This document shows positions 47,001 through 57,869 of a stretch of 64,000 nt of DNA, one piece after another; the first letter of the stretch is position 1; each line of letters begins with the position of its first letter. The translations under genes were made by a program, and so were the position numbers. The stretch is taken from positions 310,001-374,000 of the forward strand of contig JALNQF010000023.1 of assembly GCA_028456385.1 (NCBI GenBank), read 5' to 3'. The notes under the pieces were generated by a model that did not search any database, was not told the origin of the DNA, and saw only the letters and a program-made list of their open reading frames with translations. The stretch comes from Ophiosphaerella korrae (lineage: Eukaryota; Ascomycota; Dothideomycetes; Pleosporales; Phaeosphaeriaceae).

Positions 47001-48707
47001 ACTCCACAAGCACAAGTCTCACAGTCTGCATCTGAATCACGTACGCCGTCGACAAACCAGTCACAAATCTCGCAGCCATCCCCGAAACCGCTCAAGTCAG
47101 CGTTGAAAAAGACCACTGTAGCACAGCCTCCGCCCCCGGCGCAGGCTCAACCTCATCTGAGGAAAACAATGCGAGGGCCACCTCCAGGGGATGATCATGC
47201 AGCAGAGCCTCAGCTAAGAAGCACTATGCGAGGCTCATCGGTTAGGGATACACGCTCGACAGAGCCCCAGTTGAGGAAATCCATGCGAACAGGAACGTAC
47301 CCACCTCCTCGCGAGCAGCCATCATTGCGGACCAGTATGCGACCAACAAGTTATGCTGCAGGCGTTGATACTAGTCCTGGTCTCGCAGCATCGCGATATA
47401 GCACGTCGCCTCCGGAGCAAAAGCAACCGCGAGCTGCTCTCCAAAAGAAACACATTCCATCTGGTACGATAGCCACTAAGCCGAGACCCCAAAGTATGCC
47501 CGTCGCTCCCGTCAAGCCAGTTGTTTCTGTCCCAACTTATAGCAGTGACTCTGATGCGTCGGCTAGCAGCTTCCAGAGAGCTCGTGGTCGACGCCCAATA
47601 AATCAAGGGGGGCGCTACACAATGCGTACTTCGATGAGGCAAAATGCTGCACCGACAATGAGGGCGGTTGCGCCTGAGCCCAAGCCAATTCGATCAATAT
47701 CGCCTCCTGGGTCCCCAACACCTGCATTGCGTAAATCCATGCGGCCTTCTCCGCCGACCCCGGAGCCTCTCAAATCTCCCAAATTCAGCATTCGCTCACT
47801 ATCTCCAATGGGCAGATTTCGATCAAGCAAACCTATGGAAGCCGCTGCGCCCTCACCAGAAAAGCCACGAAAGGTCGCCGAGTTGGGCAAGCAGCCAAAG
47901 CAGCAAGCACCGGCCACCGAGCGTGCAAAGCCTACTTTCAAGAGCCGATTTGCCGATTCGAGTGACGAAGACGACAGCGGCCGCCCATCTCGCTTTCAGA
48001 GTCGCTTTGCCGACTCCGACGACTCTGACGACTACACCCTACCACCAGGTCTCGCCCCAGTCCGTGGCATCCCCAAGAAGGCAGGCGAAGAAGACGGCGA
48101 CTCAACCGACCTCGAAGAAGAACTCGACGACGTCCCCGCGCCTCCTCCCACAAACAAAAACCCAGCCCCCGCCAGCAAAGCCCACCCCAACGGCGCCACA
48201 AACGGAGGCACAACGCCCGCCCTCCACACCAGCAAACACGCGCCCCTCCCCTCCTTCGAACCGGGCTCCAAGTCCAAACCAAAGCGCAAATTCTTCTCCC
48301 TCAGCAAGAAAAAGAATCCCGTGCCTCAAGCTACAGACCCGCCTCCCCCGTCTGACATCCCCATGCCCCCACAACGTCTCCGCCCCCTTACCCCGATTGA
48401 TGAGGACAAAAATCTGGTTTCACCCCCGAAAGTAAAGAAATCTCCGAAGCTGCAGCGCCGCTCGACGCCCGAGTGGCCCCTCGCACATGATACCATTCCG
48501 GTCCCGCCGATTCCCGCGGAGACGGGCACTGATTTGCGCCCCGTGAGCGCGGACGGGCCGCGGCGTCCGCGCTTTCAGAAACAAGTGTCGAGCATGTCCA
48601 ATGCGACGGCGCCGGTGGACGGAGCGTATGGGCGCGGCGGCGGCGGCGGCGGCGGGAAGAAGAAGAAGTTTGGGGGGTTGAGGAGGGTTTTTGGACTCAA
48701 TGACTAG
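44014..48707 (+). CDS. Large disordered Ser/Pro-rich protein with LRxSMR repeats
   Basis: Two exons (44014-44049 and 44115-48707) give 1542 residues. The first exon encodes MFRKRSRATSNP; the second opens with a conserved-looking SASASLAATKAFVKDRESNPNLSN segment. The rest is low-complexity, with many Ser-Pro sites and acidic patches such as DDSSDDDSSIYSDAYEDL. Around residues 1026-1220 a short motif recurs: LRKTMR, LRSTMR, LRKSMR, LRTSMR, TSMR and LRKSMR. Near residues 1295-1320 are two related KSRFADSSDEDD/QSRFADSDDSDD units. The end is Gly-rich, then KKKKFGGLRRVFGLND, a basic amphipathic tail that could bind membrane or a partner. No catalytic domain. It resembles fungal cortical or cytoskeletal scaffold proteins in style, but I cannot name it. 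Confidence 0.85.
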
Positions 48708-49552
48708 GGGGCTGCTGCGAACCTACTCCCTCGTTTGATAGTCCCCCAACGACCAACCCTTTTTGTTATGTTTGTTTATTTGCCGTTTATATACCCGGGA
48801 CATAGGCCGCGGATTGTCGATCTTTTTGGTTTCGTTATGTATAAGTGTATTATTGGGGGGGTTCTTTTGTGGGGTTCATGATACCATTTTGATAAGGAGC
48901 TAGGGTTGGGGGTGGGGAGGTAATTTGTAATGAGTGTGAATTTGGAGATGTGGAGGTGTATTTCAGCATGTTGTAAGTGTGGTTTCTCCAGGCCGCACCC
49001 TCTTCATACCCTTTGCCTCTTCCTTTCATACTCGTAGAACTGAGATACCAAAAAGGATGTATATTGTTTTGACTCGTATCGACTCTTCATTTGTAGACTT
49101 TGACGCAGCAGGTACAAGTAAAATGCGCATCGCTTGCCATAAACCTTGACAACACGCGAGTGAGGTCGTTCAGCGTATATCGAGACCTAGTACGCGCTTT
49201 CCCATTCCGGACGAATCGGCACTTGCCATCCGATTCCGTACCTCTGCACGCGCCACTTTGTAGCTCATGCGTTACGTTCACCCCTAGCAAGTATAATAGT
49301 CTAGAGACTTTTATTACTCGCTACCTCTAAGCCACGATAGGCACGATAGGGTTGTGATTAGCCGCCAGCTATGCAACGTCACACGGACAGTCCTACGCTA
49401 TTGTGGCACAGCAACGCAAAGGTTCTGCTGCCCCATTGCTTGCATTGTTCCTTTACTCTCGTTTTATTGAACTAACTCTTACGTATCGCACCGGTCTTTA
49501 CCACTGCATTACAACATTATTGCCCGCGCAAGCCTCTTTTTGCAAGTCAGAA
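48708..49552. other. 3' flank and intergenic region
   Basis: GT-rich 3' flank of the large gene, then ordinary intergenic sequence. No gene recognised before the zinc-finger pseudogene. Confidence 0.45.
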
Positions 49553-50228
49553 ATGGATGACTATGAATGCGAGACTTGCGATCGCGAATTTAGTAGTCAA
49601 CAAGCTGCTAATCAGCACATGGATGCACTTGACCACTGGGGTCCACAATATAATTGCGAAACCTGTGACCACAAGTTCCATACTCAGAACGCCGCTAACC
49701 AGCACATAAATGATACCGGACATCGGGAGTGCGAGACTTGCGACCGACAATTCTATACCAAGAAGTCCGCCAATCAACACATGGGTGCTCTAAACCACTA
49801 CAAACGACAACTACTGCAATGATTGTAGCAGAGAATTCCAGAGTGAAAACGCTTTAAACGATGGTAAGCTTTGCACCTCGATGCCTATTTAGTGAAGTCA
49901 TTGCTCACAATAGTAAGCATCTCAATTCAAGCATTCATCGTGAAGAGAATGCACTATGCCCCTTCTGTAAGGCAGCCTTGACCTCAGCCGGCGGCCTTTC
50001 GATCACCTTGAGATGGGTTTATGCCCACGAGATGGGACCACGAATCGCGACACGATTGTTGAGGCCACCAGGCAGCACCATGACACTTTTCAAGCTCTGA
50101 ATCAGCATCTCGACTCATTGGATAGCAATAAGCTGTATCGTTGCTTATTCCGTAGCTGTAATCGCGACTTTGACAGCTTAGCTTCGCTTTCTGATCACCT
50201 CAAAAGCTGCTCGGCTTTAGCTAATTAA
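49553..50228 (+). pseudogene. Multi-C2H2 zinc-finger pseudogene
   Basis: Three clear fingers in one frame: YECETCDREFSSQQAANQH, YNCETCDHKFHTQNAANQH and CETCDRQFYTKKSANQH. Right after NHYK the frame shifts by one base, and the other frame continues YCNDCSREFQSENALND. Further on, SSIHREENALCPFCKAALTSAGG is followed by a second shift (near 50002), after which CPRDGTTNRDT and a last finger, CLFRSCNRDFDSLASLSDH, can be read. The order of fingers matches a common fungal C2H2 family. At least two single-base indels break it. Ends at the TAA at 50226-50228. Confidence 0.7.
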
Positions 50229-50528
50229 CCTGGATAAACTCTATTGATAGGTAGCTGAACAACGTTGTATTGAAAACCATCAAGTCGTTGATTACTTAAT
50301 ATATCATCTGTCATCTGCCATCTGTTATCCAGTAATCCGGGGTTAACATCAGCTGGTGCCTGCCCCCGCTAACCTCACCCAACTCAGCCTTACCCCAGAA
50401 GAGCATGCCCACTTGTTGACAAATTTGTTCTTCCATGTCTCAATCCTACCATTTAAGGGGCTGTTCTAAAGATTTCACAGCTTTGTTAACGAATTACCCG
50501 CCTGAACATCGCAAATCTCCATATCCTC

Positions 50529-50800
50529 ATGCGCCCTTCTGCAGGTTGATGACAGCGGCGAGCTCCACCACCTCATCGAGCACGCAGGCAGAGACACGCC
50601 GCCATATGCGATCCTTTTGCATACCTGGGGAGCTGATGGCGACGAGGTCACGTACAAAGACATAGCTGAAGGCGAAGGCGAAGGCAAGAGCAAACCGGGC
50701 TATCGTAAGCTTTCTTTCTGCGCAAAAGCAGGCAGCAAGCGACGGCCTGGGTTTGTTCTGGGTGGATTCCTGCTGCATTATACAGACTCACAACCGACGA
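50529..50800 (+). pseudogene. HET-domain gene fragment
   Basis: Begins at an ATG with the typical HET-protein start and runs through SGELHHLIEHAGRDTPPYAI, HTWGADGDEVTYKDIAEG and GYRKLSFCAK to FWVDSCCI. One extra base in a CCC run near 50534 and one extra base near 50725 move the frame, and similarity stops at about 50800. It is therefore a 5' piece of a HET allorecognition gene, independent of the HET/NB-ARC/TPR pseudogene 12 kb away. Damage is by small indels. Confidence 0.75.
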
Positions 50801-52082
50801 CAACGCCCTACGAAAAGGGTAGCATAATACCGCCGAAAATAGCAGCAGAATGTACATAGCTTTTCAATACAAACGTAATTATTAATATTTCCTTACTCAC
50901 TACCTCTTTATCTGAGAATCCTTGATCAACGCGCGAATCCGAGCACTCGATCATGCAACGAGGCCCCGCAATCAGGCACCCCCTCGATGCCGTGGCTGAG
51001 CAAGACCGGATGAAGCACTGCCGATCTGCATGCACTCAGCCGTGCTTGAGTTGTAGCTGAGCAACCCTGAGCTCCCCGTGAGCCAACATGAGCCAGCGTG
51101 ATTGTGCCTGGTTTCCTCCCTGAGCAGCATGAAGAGGGTCTGAAATTGAGCCCCCCCCCCCCCCCCCCAATCAGCTCGCAGGGATGTGAGGTGTTAAAGA
51201 CTGATTGGTCCCATTTTCGGGCCACAATATCCTGTGGGGTTTAGCTCTTTGACCACCTCTCAAACGAGCCGGAACCATGCATTACAGGCCATCTGTCGTC
51301 GTTTCAAAGCCACGCTCAAGGCAAGGAGTCACAAGCCCTTGGTGACACACCTAGCGACGAGCTGGAGGTATCCGATTGGAGAATGAAGCCGCCATGGGAG
51401 GTAGATTGGCCGTAATTACCTAGTGAGGAGCAGAGTCCAAATCATGCTCACCGGGAGGAGAAATAGTGGGATATCGTTCTGTCAAGCGCCTCCCTGTTGC
51501 CTAAATAGTGATAAGAGCGGCGCATGATGCATAATAAGCATGGCTAGCTATCAGCCTCCCTGAATCTACTATCATTCTTCCTCCTACAATTCAGGCAGCT
51601 TACAACAAGAGGTAATACCCTAACAGTGCTGTCGCCTATGCGAAAGTATAGATGATTAGACTTGAGGAGAGCAGAGCAGTCTAAAGAGTAAAAGTTGCTT
51701 TAGCGTAAGGCGAGCAGAAAATAATATTTCTTATTTAACGTCTAAAGCGGGTCTTCAGCTTATACAGACAGTGTAGAAGTATCGACATGCGAGGGTCACC
51801 TACTTAGAAAGACTATCTCTTTACCTACTGGACAGGGACCACACGTTTCCACTAATAGAATTTAGCCATTAGCATTGATGGAAACGCGTAATCCGTGTCT
51901 AGCAGCAACGAAGGGACAATTAGGCGGACCATGTAGACCAGATAACACGATAATGAAGGATGCATTGCAGGATTCGGCTTATTAACAACTATCTAGGCAT
52001 CAGCGCTAGACTTAATATTTAGGTCTGAGCATACCCTCCGGCTCCTCCATTATCGGTCATCACCAGCACTTTTAGATTGCTC
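50801..52082. other. Repeat-like region without a recognisable gene
   Basis: Holds an 18-base C run at 51151-51168 and an AT-rich block around 51590-51770. Open frames are short. It abuts the truncated end of the acetyltransferase-like pseudogene, so it probably contains the element or breakpoint that cut it. Confidence 0.45.
51151..51168. repeat. Poly-C tract, 18 bases
   Basis: Uninterrupted run of C on the plus strand. Confidence 0.9.
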
Positions 52083-52671
52083 TCAAAATACTCTTTTATG
52101 AAATTTTGCTTCTAGGGCATGCATGCCGCCCATGCTTCCACCGACAACAGCGGCGATTTGTCTGACTCCAAGGTCGTCTAGCAGCAATTTGAACAGCTTC
52201 ACATCATCCCTAATCGTCGTAATTGGAAAATCCGGCCCGTAGCAGCCTTTGTTGAGGTCGCCATCGACTGCAGTCACCGGACTTGCTGAGCCGTATGGGC
52301 TCCCCAAGCAATTGATACAGATGACAAAAAACCGGCTTGTGTCAAGCGCTACGCCCCCGTCGCTGCCTACGAGCGGATTCCACCAGGCTTCTAAATCGGC
52401 ACTTCCCGTGAAAGCATGACAGACGAGGACGGCATTGTTGCGGCCGGGTGCCAGGGTGTTCCGTACGTTTGGTAGGCGACGGGAACATTGAATAGTGTCG
52501 CACCGCATTCAAGGGCGAATTCGGGAACGATGGCGATATACTGATTCAAGACGTACTTGACTAAGGGATTCTCAACCTGATCGCAAGATCTGATGCGTTC
52601 TGCCAGTTGTCAGCCGGGGGCACAAAGGGGGCAGACTCTGAGAGACGATGTACTATATCGGCGGACGCCAT
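52083..52671 (-). pseudogene. Homoserine O-acetyltransferase-like pseudogene, 3' truncated
   Basis: Alpha/beta-hydrolase of the Met2/MetX type, which acetylates homoserine in methionine synthesis; paralogs also serve secondary pathways. Starting from the ATG at 52671 (MASADIVHRLSES), a shift leads to VENPLVKYVLNQYIAIVPEF, another shift near 52455 leads to the main frame, and this contains NNAVLVCHAFTGSAD, WWNPLVGSD, FFVICINCLGSPYGSASP, CYGPDFP and the nucleophile elbow GGSMGG. Similarity stops right after GMHALE at about 52108. A normal enzyme would continue for about 200 residues with the catalytic Asp and His, which are missing here. Divergent from the ATP-grasp gene. A non-functional extra copy is the best reading. 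Confidence 0.8.
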
Positions 52672-53212
52672 CTTGGTCAATAGGCTCCAATCTGCGTGCT
52701 GCAGTCATGATTATTCGGCAAAGTCAAGATTTGGACATGAACAGAGTTCACAGCGTCGTCTAGGAAGAACGCTGGGATTAGCAAAGCTGGAATATTCTCG
52801 AGTTCCGCGCGCGAAGGCTGGTGCTTAGCTTTGGAGTTAACCCATCACTCGCTTCTCGACCCCGCCATCTGCTTCGCAGACGGTGTGAATCGGAATGTTT
52901 CTGCTCGTTTGCATGACTGTAGAGGCTCGATCTGCACTTCCTCGTCGCATGTCATTGGGCTGACCAGGTTTTTCAGTCAGAGCCTAACTGTGCTATACAA
53001 GCTCAGTTGCTTTTTTCGGACTAGGGCGAGTCATGAAAAATTTGCCGTATGTGGCATGGTCTGGGAAGACGAGGTTCAGGACGTTGACACTTCACAGTTG
53101 CGGCCATCACCATTCAGACGCACAGGTAAACGCACCGAGAATCGTCCAGGCACAACTTTATTCGTCCACAAACTTGCAGATATCGGCCAGTTCTGGTGCT
53201 AACGAGCTGAGA
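52672..53212. promoter_or_regulatory. Shared divergent upstream region in the fossil cluster
   Basis: A 541-bp interval between the acetyltransferase-like remnant and the ATP-grasp/methyltransferase remnant, which point away from each other. Open frames here are not protein-like. Confidence 0.4.
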
Positions 53213-54765
53213 ATGAAAATATGCGTGGTGACGCCTAGCTCAGCTTCGGGTGCTGAAGCAGCTGTCCAGGTATTCAATCACACACCATATATGTGCTATC
53301 CAGTTGGAAACATATTGACATTTTGCAGCCAGACCTCGCGAGCTACATCGATCAAGAAGTGCACTCAGTGCAGACAAGGCAGATTAGGAAAGATCATGCC
53401 ATCGAAGACATAGACGAGCTCGAGATCGGGAACTTCGATGTCTTCGTCAACTATCTGGTAAGACCGGAACGTATTCTGCTCTTGATTTGCGGCCTAACGA
53501 TCGTTGTGTTCAGTTCATGCAGCAGCCAATCGATCAGGAGTGGATTGCTCCACTGAAGTATCTGAATTCGAAATATCTGTTTGGCATCGGTAGTCTGCCG
53601 GACTCTGCGTTGGACCTCTGCGCAGCAAATCTGGAGAGGGCGCAAACCTCCGATTACCAGGGCGATGAGCAGTCTCCGCCGACTGCAGCGTTACTACCAA
53701 ATCAGGCTCGAGAATTCCAGGATGGTGACTATTCCATTCTGGTCGTGCTGTTTGGGCGAACCGCCTCCGCGTTAACACCATTGAAATACCAAGCGGCAGT
53801 CAAAGACGGTCAAGAAGCCACGTGGGTCCTTGCACCCGAGTCAAACTTGAGCCGCCGACTGCAAGAAACCGCCGTGTCTGCATTTGAGCAGGTTCGCGGT
53901 ACCAAGTACCTTGGATACTTGGCAGTAAATATCCGCGTGGCCGAGGCGTCAGATACCCTCATTGTCACTAATGTGGATCCTGCACCGCGCATCTTCTATC
54001 TTCAGGATGTGATTCCATGGGACTCGTTGAACTATTGCGAAGACCCTACCGGGTGGGCATGCAGCCTTTTTCGAAATCCTCCTGTCTGCCAGACTTGTCA
54101 GGGTCCCACATTATGTCATGCGAAATGAGGGCTGTGCGAGGCAGCATGATAGGCTTGCTCGTCTTTACTACACCATTCTCGACTCCACCAACGTCACGGA
54201 GAACCGGTTGAGTCCATTCGTTGGCAAGTACGACTATAACGGAACCGTTCTAGATTGCTCTTCAGGGAGTGGGGAGTTTGCTCGGTTTGCCATCGAACAT
54301 GGGGTCAAAGCGAAATACTCCACCCTCGACTATTCGGTCGAAATGACCAAGCTTCCTTTCTCCAAGAGACTCTACGAACAGCCTTTCATCCTTGGGCCTG
54401 TTCAAGAAGTCCTTGCCAGTGCCCCCATGCACGATCATGTGGTGTGTTTCGGCTCGCTGCATCTGTTGCAACCTTTTGACCTTGTCTCGACGATCAGTCA
54501 GATGTTTTTGCGGGCCAGGAAATCCGTCACCTTCAACGTTGACGATTTGTCAGACACATATATCAACAACTTCCCGGATGCCAGTAGCGAGAAGTGCTGG
54601 GAAAAGCTCGAGTACAACCACAACCATACAGCGCGGATCTTTCGCTTTGGGACACCGGTTGGCTGGAAGGCGGTCGTATATGGCGAGAGACGCTATGCGT
54701 ATCGATCGCTGGTGATGAAGGAAGACGTGTACACTCATTCGTTTCGGTTCGAGCGGCTAGAGTGA
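53213..54765 (+). pseudogene. ATP-grasp ligase / SAM methyltransferase fusion, frameshifted
   Basis: The first part starts MKICVVTPSSASGAEAAVQ and, after a one-base shift near 53300, goes on as WKHIDILQPDLASYIDQEV and LEIGNFDVFVNYL. A 56-bp intron (53458-53513) follows, then FMQQPIDQEWIAPLKYL, a shortened middle, the ATP-grasp-like DGDYSILVVLFGRTASALTPLKY, and KYLGYLAVNIRV...VTNVDPAPRIFYL. Near 54045 the frame shifts again to GGHAAFFEILLSARLV and continues as a methyltransferase with SAM-site GTVLDCSSGSGEFARFA, VVCFGSLHLL and a basic end. The ATP-grasp centre looks deleted by about 60 residues. The family link to D-Ala-D-Ala-ligase-like ATP-grasp enzymes is inferred from motifs; the fusion order is seen directly. 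Confidence 0.65.
54118..54765 (+). other. Intact methyltransferase reading frame inside the fusion remnant
   Basis: An ATG-started frame of 215 codons covers the whole class I methyltransferase part (motif I near LDCSSGSGEF, then CFGSLHLLQPFDLVSTI and the C-terminal strands). It could in principle still be made as a separate protein. No promoter evidence. Confidence 0.5.
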
Positions 54766-55065
54766 GCGATTTGGCTCATCTCGCCATCGCCTCAACTAGG
54801 AGCACTGGTTGCAGAGATCACAAATTGTCATCCGAGCTCCGACGTTGAGATAAATTGACAGATAATTACGGCGCCCACCGAGATCTGTCCTGTAGGGTAA
54901 GCTTGCAAATAGACGTTCGATGACACGAGACCTTTCATTGTAGCAAATGCTGCTCGAAGTCGGAGCTACACAGACATCTCAACAGGAGCAGTTGCAGTTC
55001 ATCCATGGATATAAAGCGCTGGCACAGGAGATATACTTACAAGTGTAGAGTCATCATTGTTAATG

Positions 55066-55740
55066 CTACCTTATGGACTGGAATCGATGGATAATACCAG
55101 ACTCCTCATCTGGCTTGTCCTTGTCCTGGACCTTGTCTTCGTCCCTAGCGGCTTTGAGAGTCACATAATCATTGTCATCAAGGTATGCTGCTAGAATGTC
55201 AATGTGCTTCTCCACCGTGTGGCCGAGACCGAAGAAGTTCGCGGCCCTGGCGGCACGCTGCAGCTCCGCGTGCCTCGATCGAAGTTTCTCCTCTGCTTTC
55301 TGGTACATTGTCAGCATTTCGGAACAAGATATCTTCGTCGTATTTGTATTGATACCCTTTCGGCGATCAACATCAACGTCACTCGACTAGATGTTCTCAT
55401 ACGCCATCCACAGCAACCACGGTAACGCGATCTTCGAAAAATTCTTGATCAGCGCACTAGTCAGGTATCGGTGCAAGATGTACAACACTCCAGACATGCA
55501 CAGCGACATGATCTTGTGGAAGAGAGACGTCTTGAAACAAGCTTCGTCACCTGCCACAGACTTGTCATCCTCGTCATCTGCTCCTGCTTCGTCCTTGTCG
55601 GCAGGCTTGTCCGTGGCTGCCGACTCCTTCAGCTTCTCCACAAAGTCTTCATCTGTACCCTTGTATCCGCAGTTAAGAGATTCTTGGGCATAGTACAGTT
55701 GATTTGACGAAAGCCCGCATGCGCACAACGGCAGATGCAC
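55066..55740 (-). pseudogene. Unrecognised gene with one in-frame stop
   Basis: A single minus-strand frame runs from MHLPLCACGLSS through an acidic stretch (TDKPADKDEAGADDEDDK), a hydrophobic stretch (MSLCMSGVLYILHRYL...IALPWLLWMAYENI), a TAG at 55387-55389, then SSDVDVDRRKGINTNTTKI and MYQKAEEKLRSRHAELQRAARAANFFGLGHTVEKHIDIL to a stop at 55066. I do not recognise a family. It may be one decayed gene or two small ones, or the TAG may lie in an intron. It sits between cluster remnants. Confidence 0.35.
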
Positions 55741-56358
55741 TGCAGCTGCACCCGGACAGGCACTTGGCTAACAATCCACGCCACCCACGGGCATACACGT
55801 AGGACATACTAGTGCCGTGCGATGCAATAATGTGGATTGCAGAATTTGACTTGGTATCTCACGAGCGTAGCAAGTCTTCCACAGTCGATAGTAGCCAGAT
55901 TTCAAGCGTGATTGAGTCGCCAAAACTCGAGACTCGGTGGAGGTCTGTTGGAGTCCTGTTCATGCCATGAGGTTGATGCACATTGTCCTTGGCTCATGAT
56001 ATCGGCCTGCATGTGGACCTTATCATCATCTGTGTGCTTGAAAAAAAGAGAACGCCTAGCGGTCCGCTGACTTTATGAATTGGATATATAAGGCGATGTC
56101 ATGAAAATTTCCGCTCAAGTGCTTTCGTTGTTGGCTTCAACAGCTTGGTCATTGGCGACCAAAAGGAGGATTTCCGGCGCATTAAAGCATCGGGTGACGA
56201 CTTTGGTGCATCATTGAAAGATGAGCAGATCACTGTTTCGCTATCCTCCGAACGAGCAGATGTTGGTGTTAATGATGGAGTGGCTTCTGAGCAAGGTGTG
56301 GAGACATTGAGATCCTCGCACCGAATTGTCGCGCATGCCGTTTCTAACGTAGCTACAG
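55741..56358. other. Intergenic region in the fossil cluster
   Basis: No protein-like frame of note on either strand. Confidence 0.4.
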
Positions 56359-57869
56359 TCAGCATAGTCCTAACCATATTGTGCCATGCGCCTTACCATT
56401 CGTATACGTTACACTAATATGTGTTATGGGATTTAAACCACGGGAGCGACGTATGTGTGACATGTAGGCTGCGCTCATCATGGTGGCAGGTATGCTGTGA
56501 TCCAGCAAATCTGATGTAGGTTCATCAATGGTTATATTGCCCTCGAGGAAGCTCAGCGCCTCCCACAGAATGCCTTGCTTGATGTTCTCCATGTAGATAC
56601 CAGCCGCCTTGGTGTTGAAACGCTTGTCTAGTTCGTTGACTATGTAAGTCTTAAGAGGTTCGTCTTCGCCTAGTACACCACAATTACGCCATGTCTGGAC
56701 TTCGAAGTGATTGTCACTCCCTAGTTCTGCAGTGCTGGGTTTGCTGCGGTCATGTTTGTCATTTGCCTGGCGTGAATCAATCACGATTGTTTGGAACGGC
56801 CCACTTCTGACCTCGTGAGCTTCGTGCTTTACTCTCCCGCAACCCTTATAGAGATCTGGGTTCGGCCCTTGGTCGATCCAATCCCGGCGAGAAAATCCGG
56901 TGTGGAGGAGATTTCAACTGCGCCATTCCGAGCACATTCCCGCGACTTTTAAAGGTGATTTGGAGCATCGCATCAACCTCTCCCATGTCTTGCATGTGTA
57001 CTCGAAGTTCATCTGCGCTGTACTTGGCGTGCGTGCTATATTCATCACGACCAAGCGCCTGACCGTGTTCCTCGTGACTCAATGAGTACATGAAATCGTT
57101 GGGACGACTGAAGGTAGCAACCATTTCAATCTGGTCAGGTCGCTTGTCCACACTCCATCCTGCCTCAAAGAACTTGTAGCCGGTATCTAAGAAGTGATAG
57201 CCACTGTGAGATATTTTGCCGTAGCCGTAGCGGAAAGGGTGGCAATGCTGATCGACAATTTCATCTGGCAATCGCCACTAGCCATCGCAATGCGTCGAGA
57301 TTAGGCTTGTAACAGGGCAGGCACCTCATCTTGTTCCGTATGTCTGTGATGAAATCCCTCGTGCCGAGAAAGCCAGGATGGTACCGTCGATGGCTGTTAA
57401 TAAGAAACATTGTTTCTTTGTGCTTTTGTAGCTCTTTGTAGGCTTCTAGAAGCTCATTGTAGTCATCAGCGATCCCAGCAGCCTGTGCAGGATCGTTGCA
57501 AGCTTCGCTTCGAGTGGATATAGGCTTGTCCATGATAACATGGAGACCCAAGCTCATGGCCCACAGACCGTATGGTTTATGGCATTCTGGTTCCGTCGAC
57601 ATGATGACACAGTCGACATCAAGCGACCAAGCCACTCCTGTAAGCGCTTCGGTAACATTCGGGGGAGCATCAGGTCCCTGAATTGTGGCACGAGTACTAG
57701 TTTAGCATCTGGCAGGTGCTCTGCCGCATACTGCTCCAGGGACGACCTATTGCTTGTGATGTCGACTGCAGCAACGATCTCTCCTCTTCCCTCGGCTTTC
57801 AGGCCTCGAAAGTGCTTGATGTAGGTGCGCTTCGCGTGTGGGCCGATTCCTGTTCCCGGTCAAAGGGCT
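56359..57869 (-). pseudogene. Gfo/Idh/MocA-type oxidoreductase pseudogene
   Basis: NAD(P)-dependent sugar/inositol dehydrogenase-type protein. Read from the right on the minus strand: the dinucleotide-binding GTGIGPHAKRTYIKHF with EIVAAVDITS, a shift near 57680, VAWSLDVDCVIMSTEPECHKPYG, LHVIMDKPI (the EKP-type motif), INSHRRYHPGF, a shift near 57320 plus a TAG, then RLPDEIVDQHCHPF, GKISHSGYHFLDTGYKF (catalytic-His region), a shift near 56900, and finally VIDSRQANDKHDRSKPSTAEL and MSAAYMSHIRRSRG. All blocks are in the right order, so the gene was complete before decay. At least three frameshifts and one stop. Substrate unknown. Confidence 0.8.
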
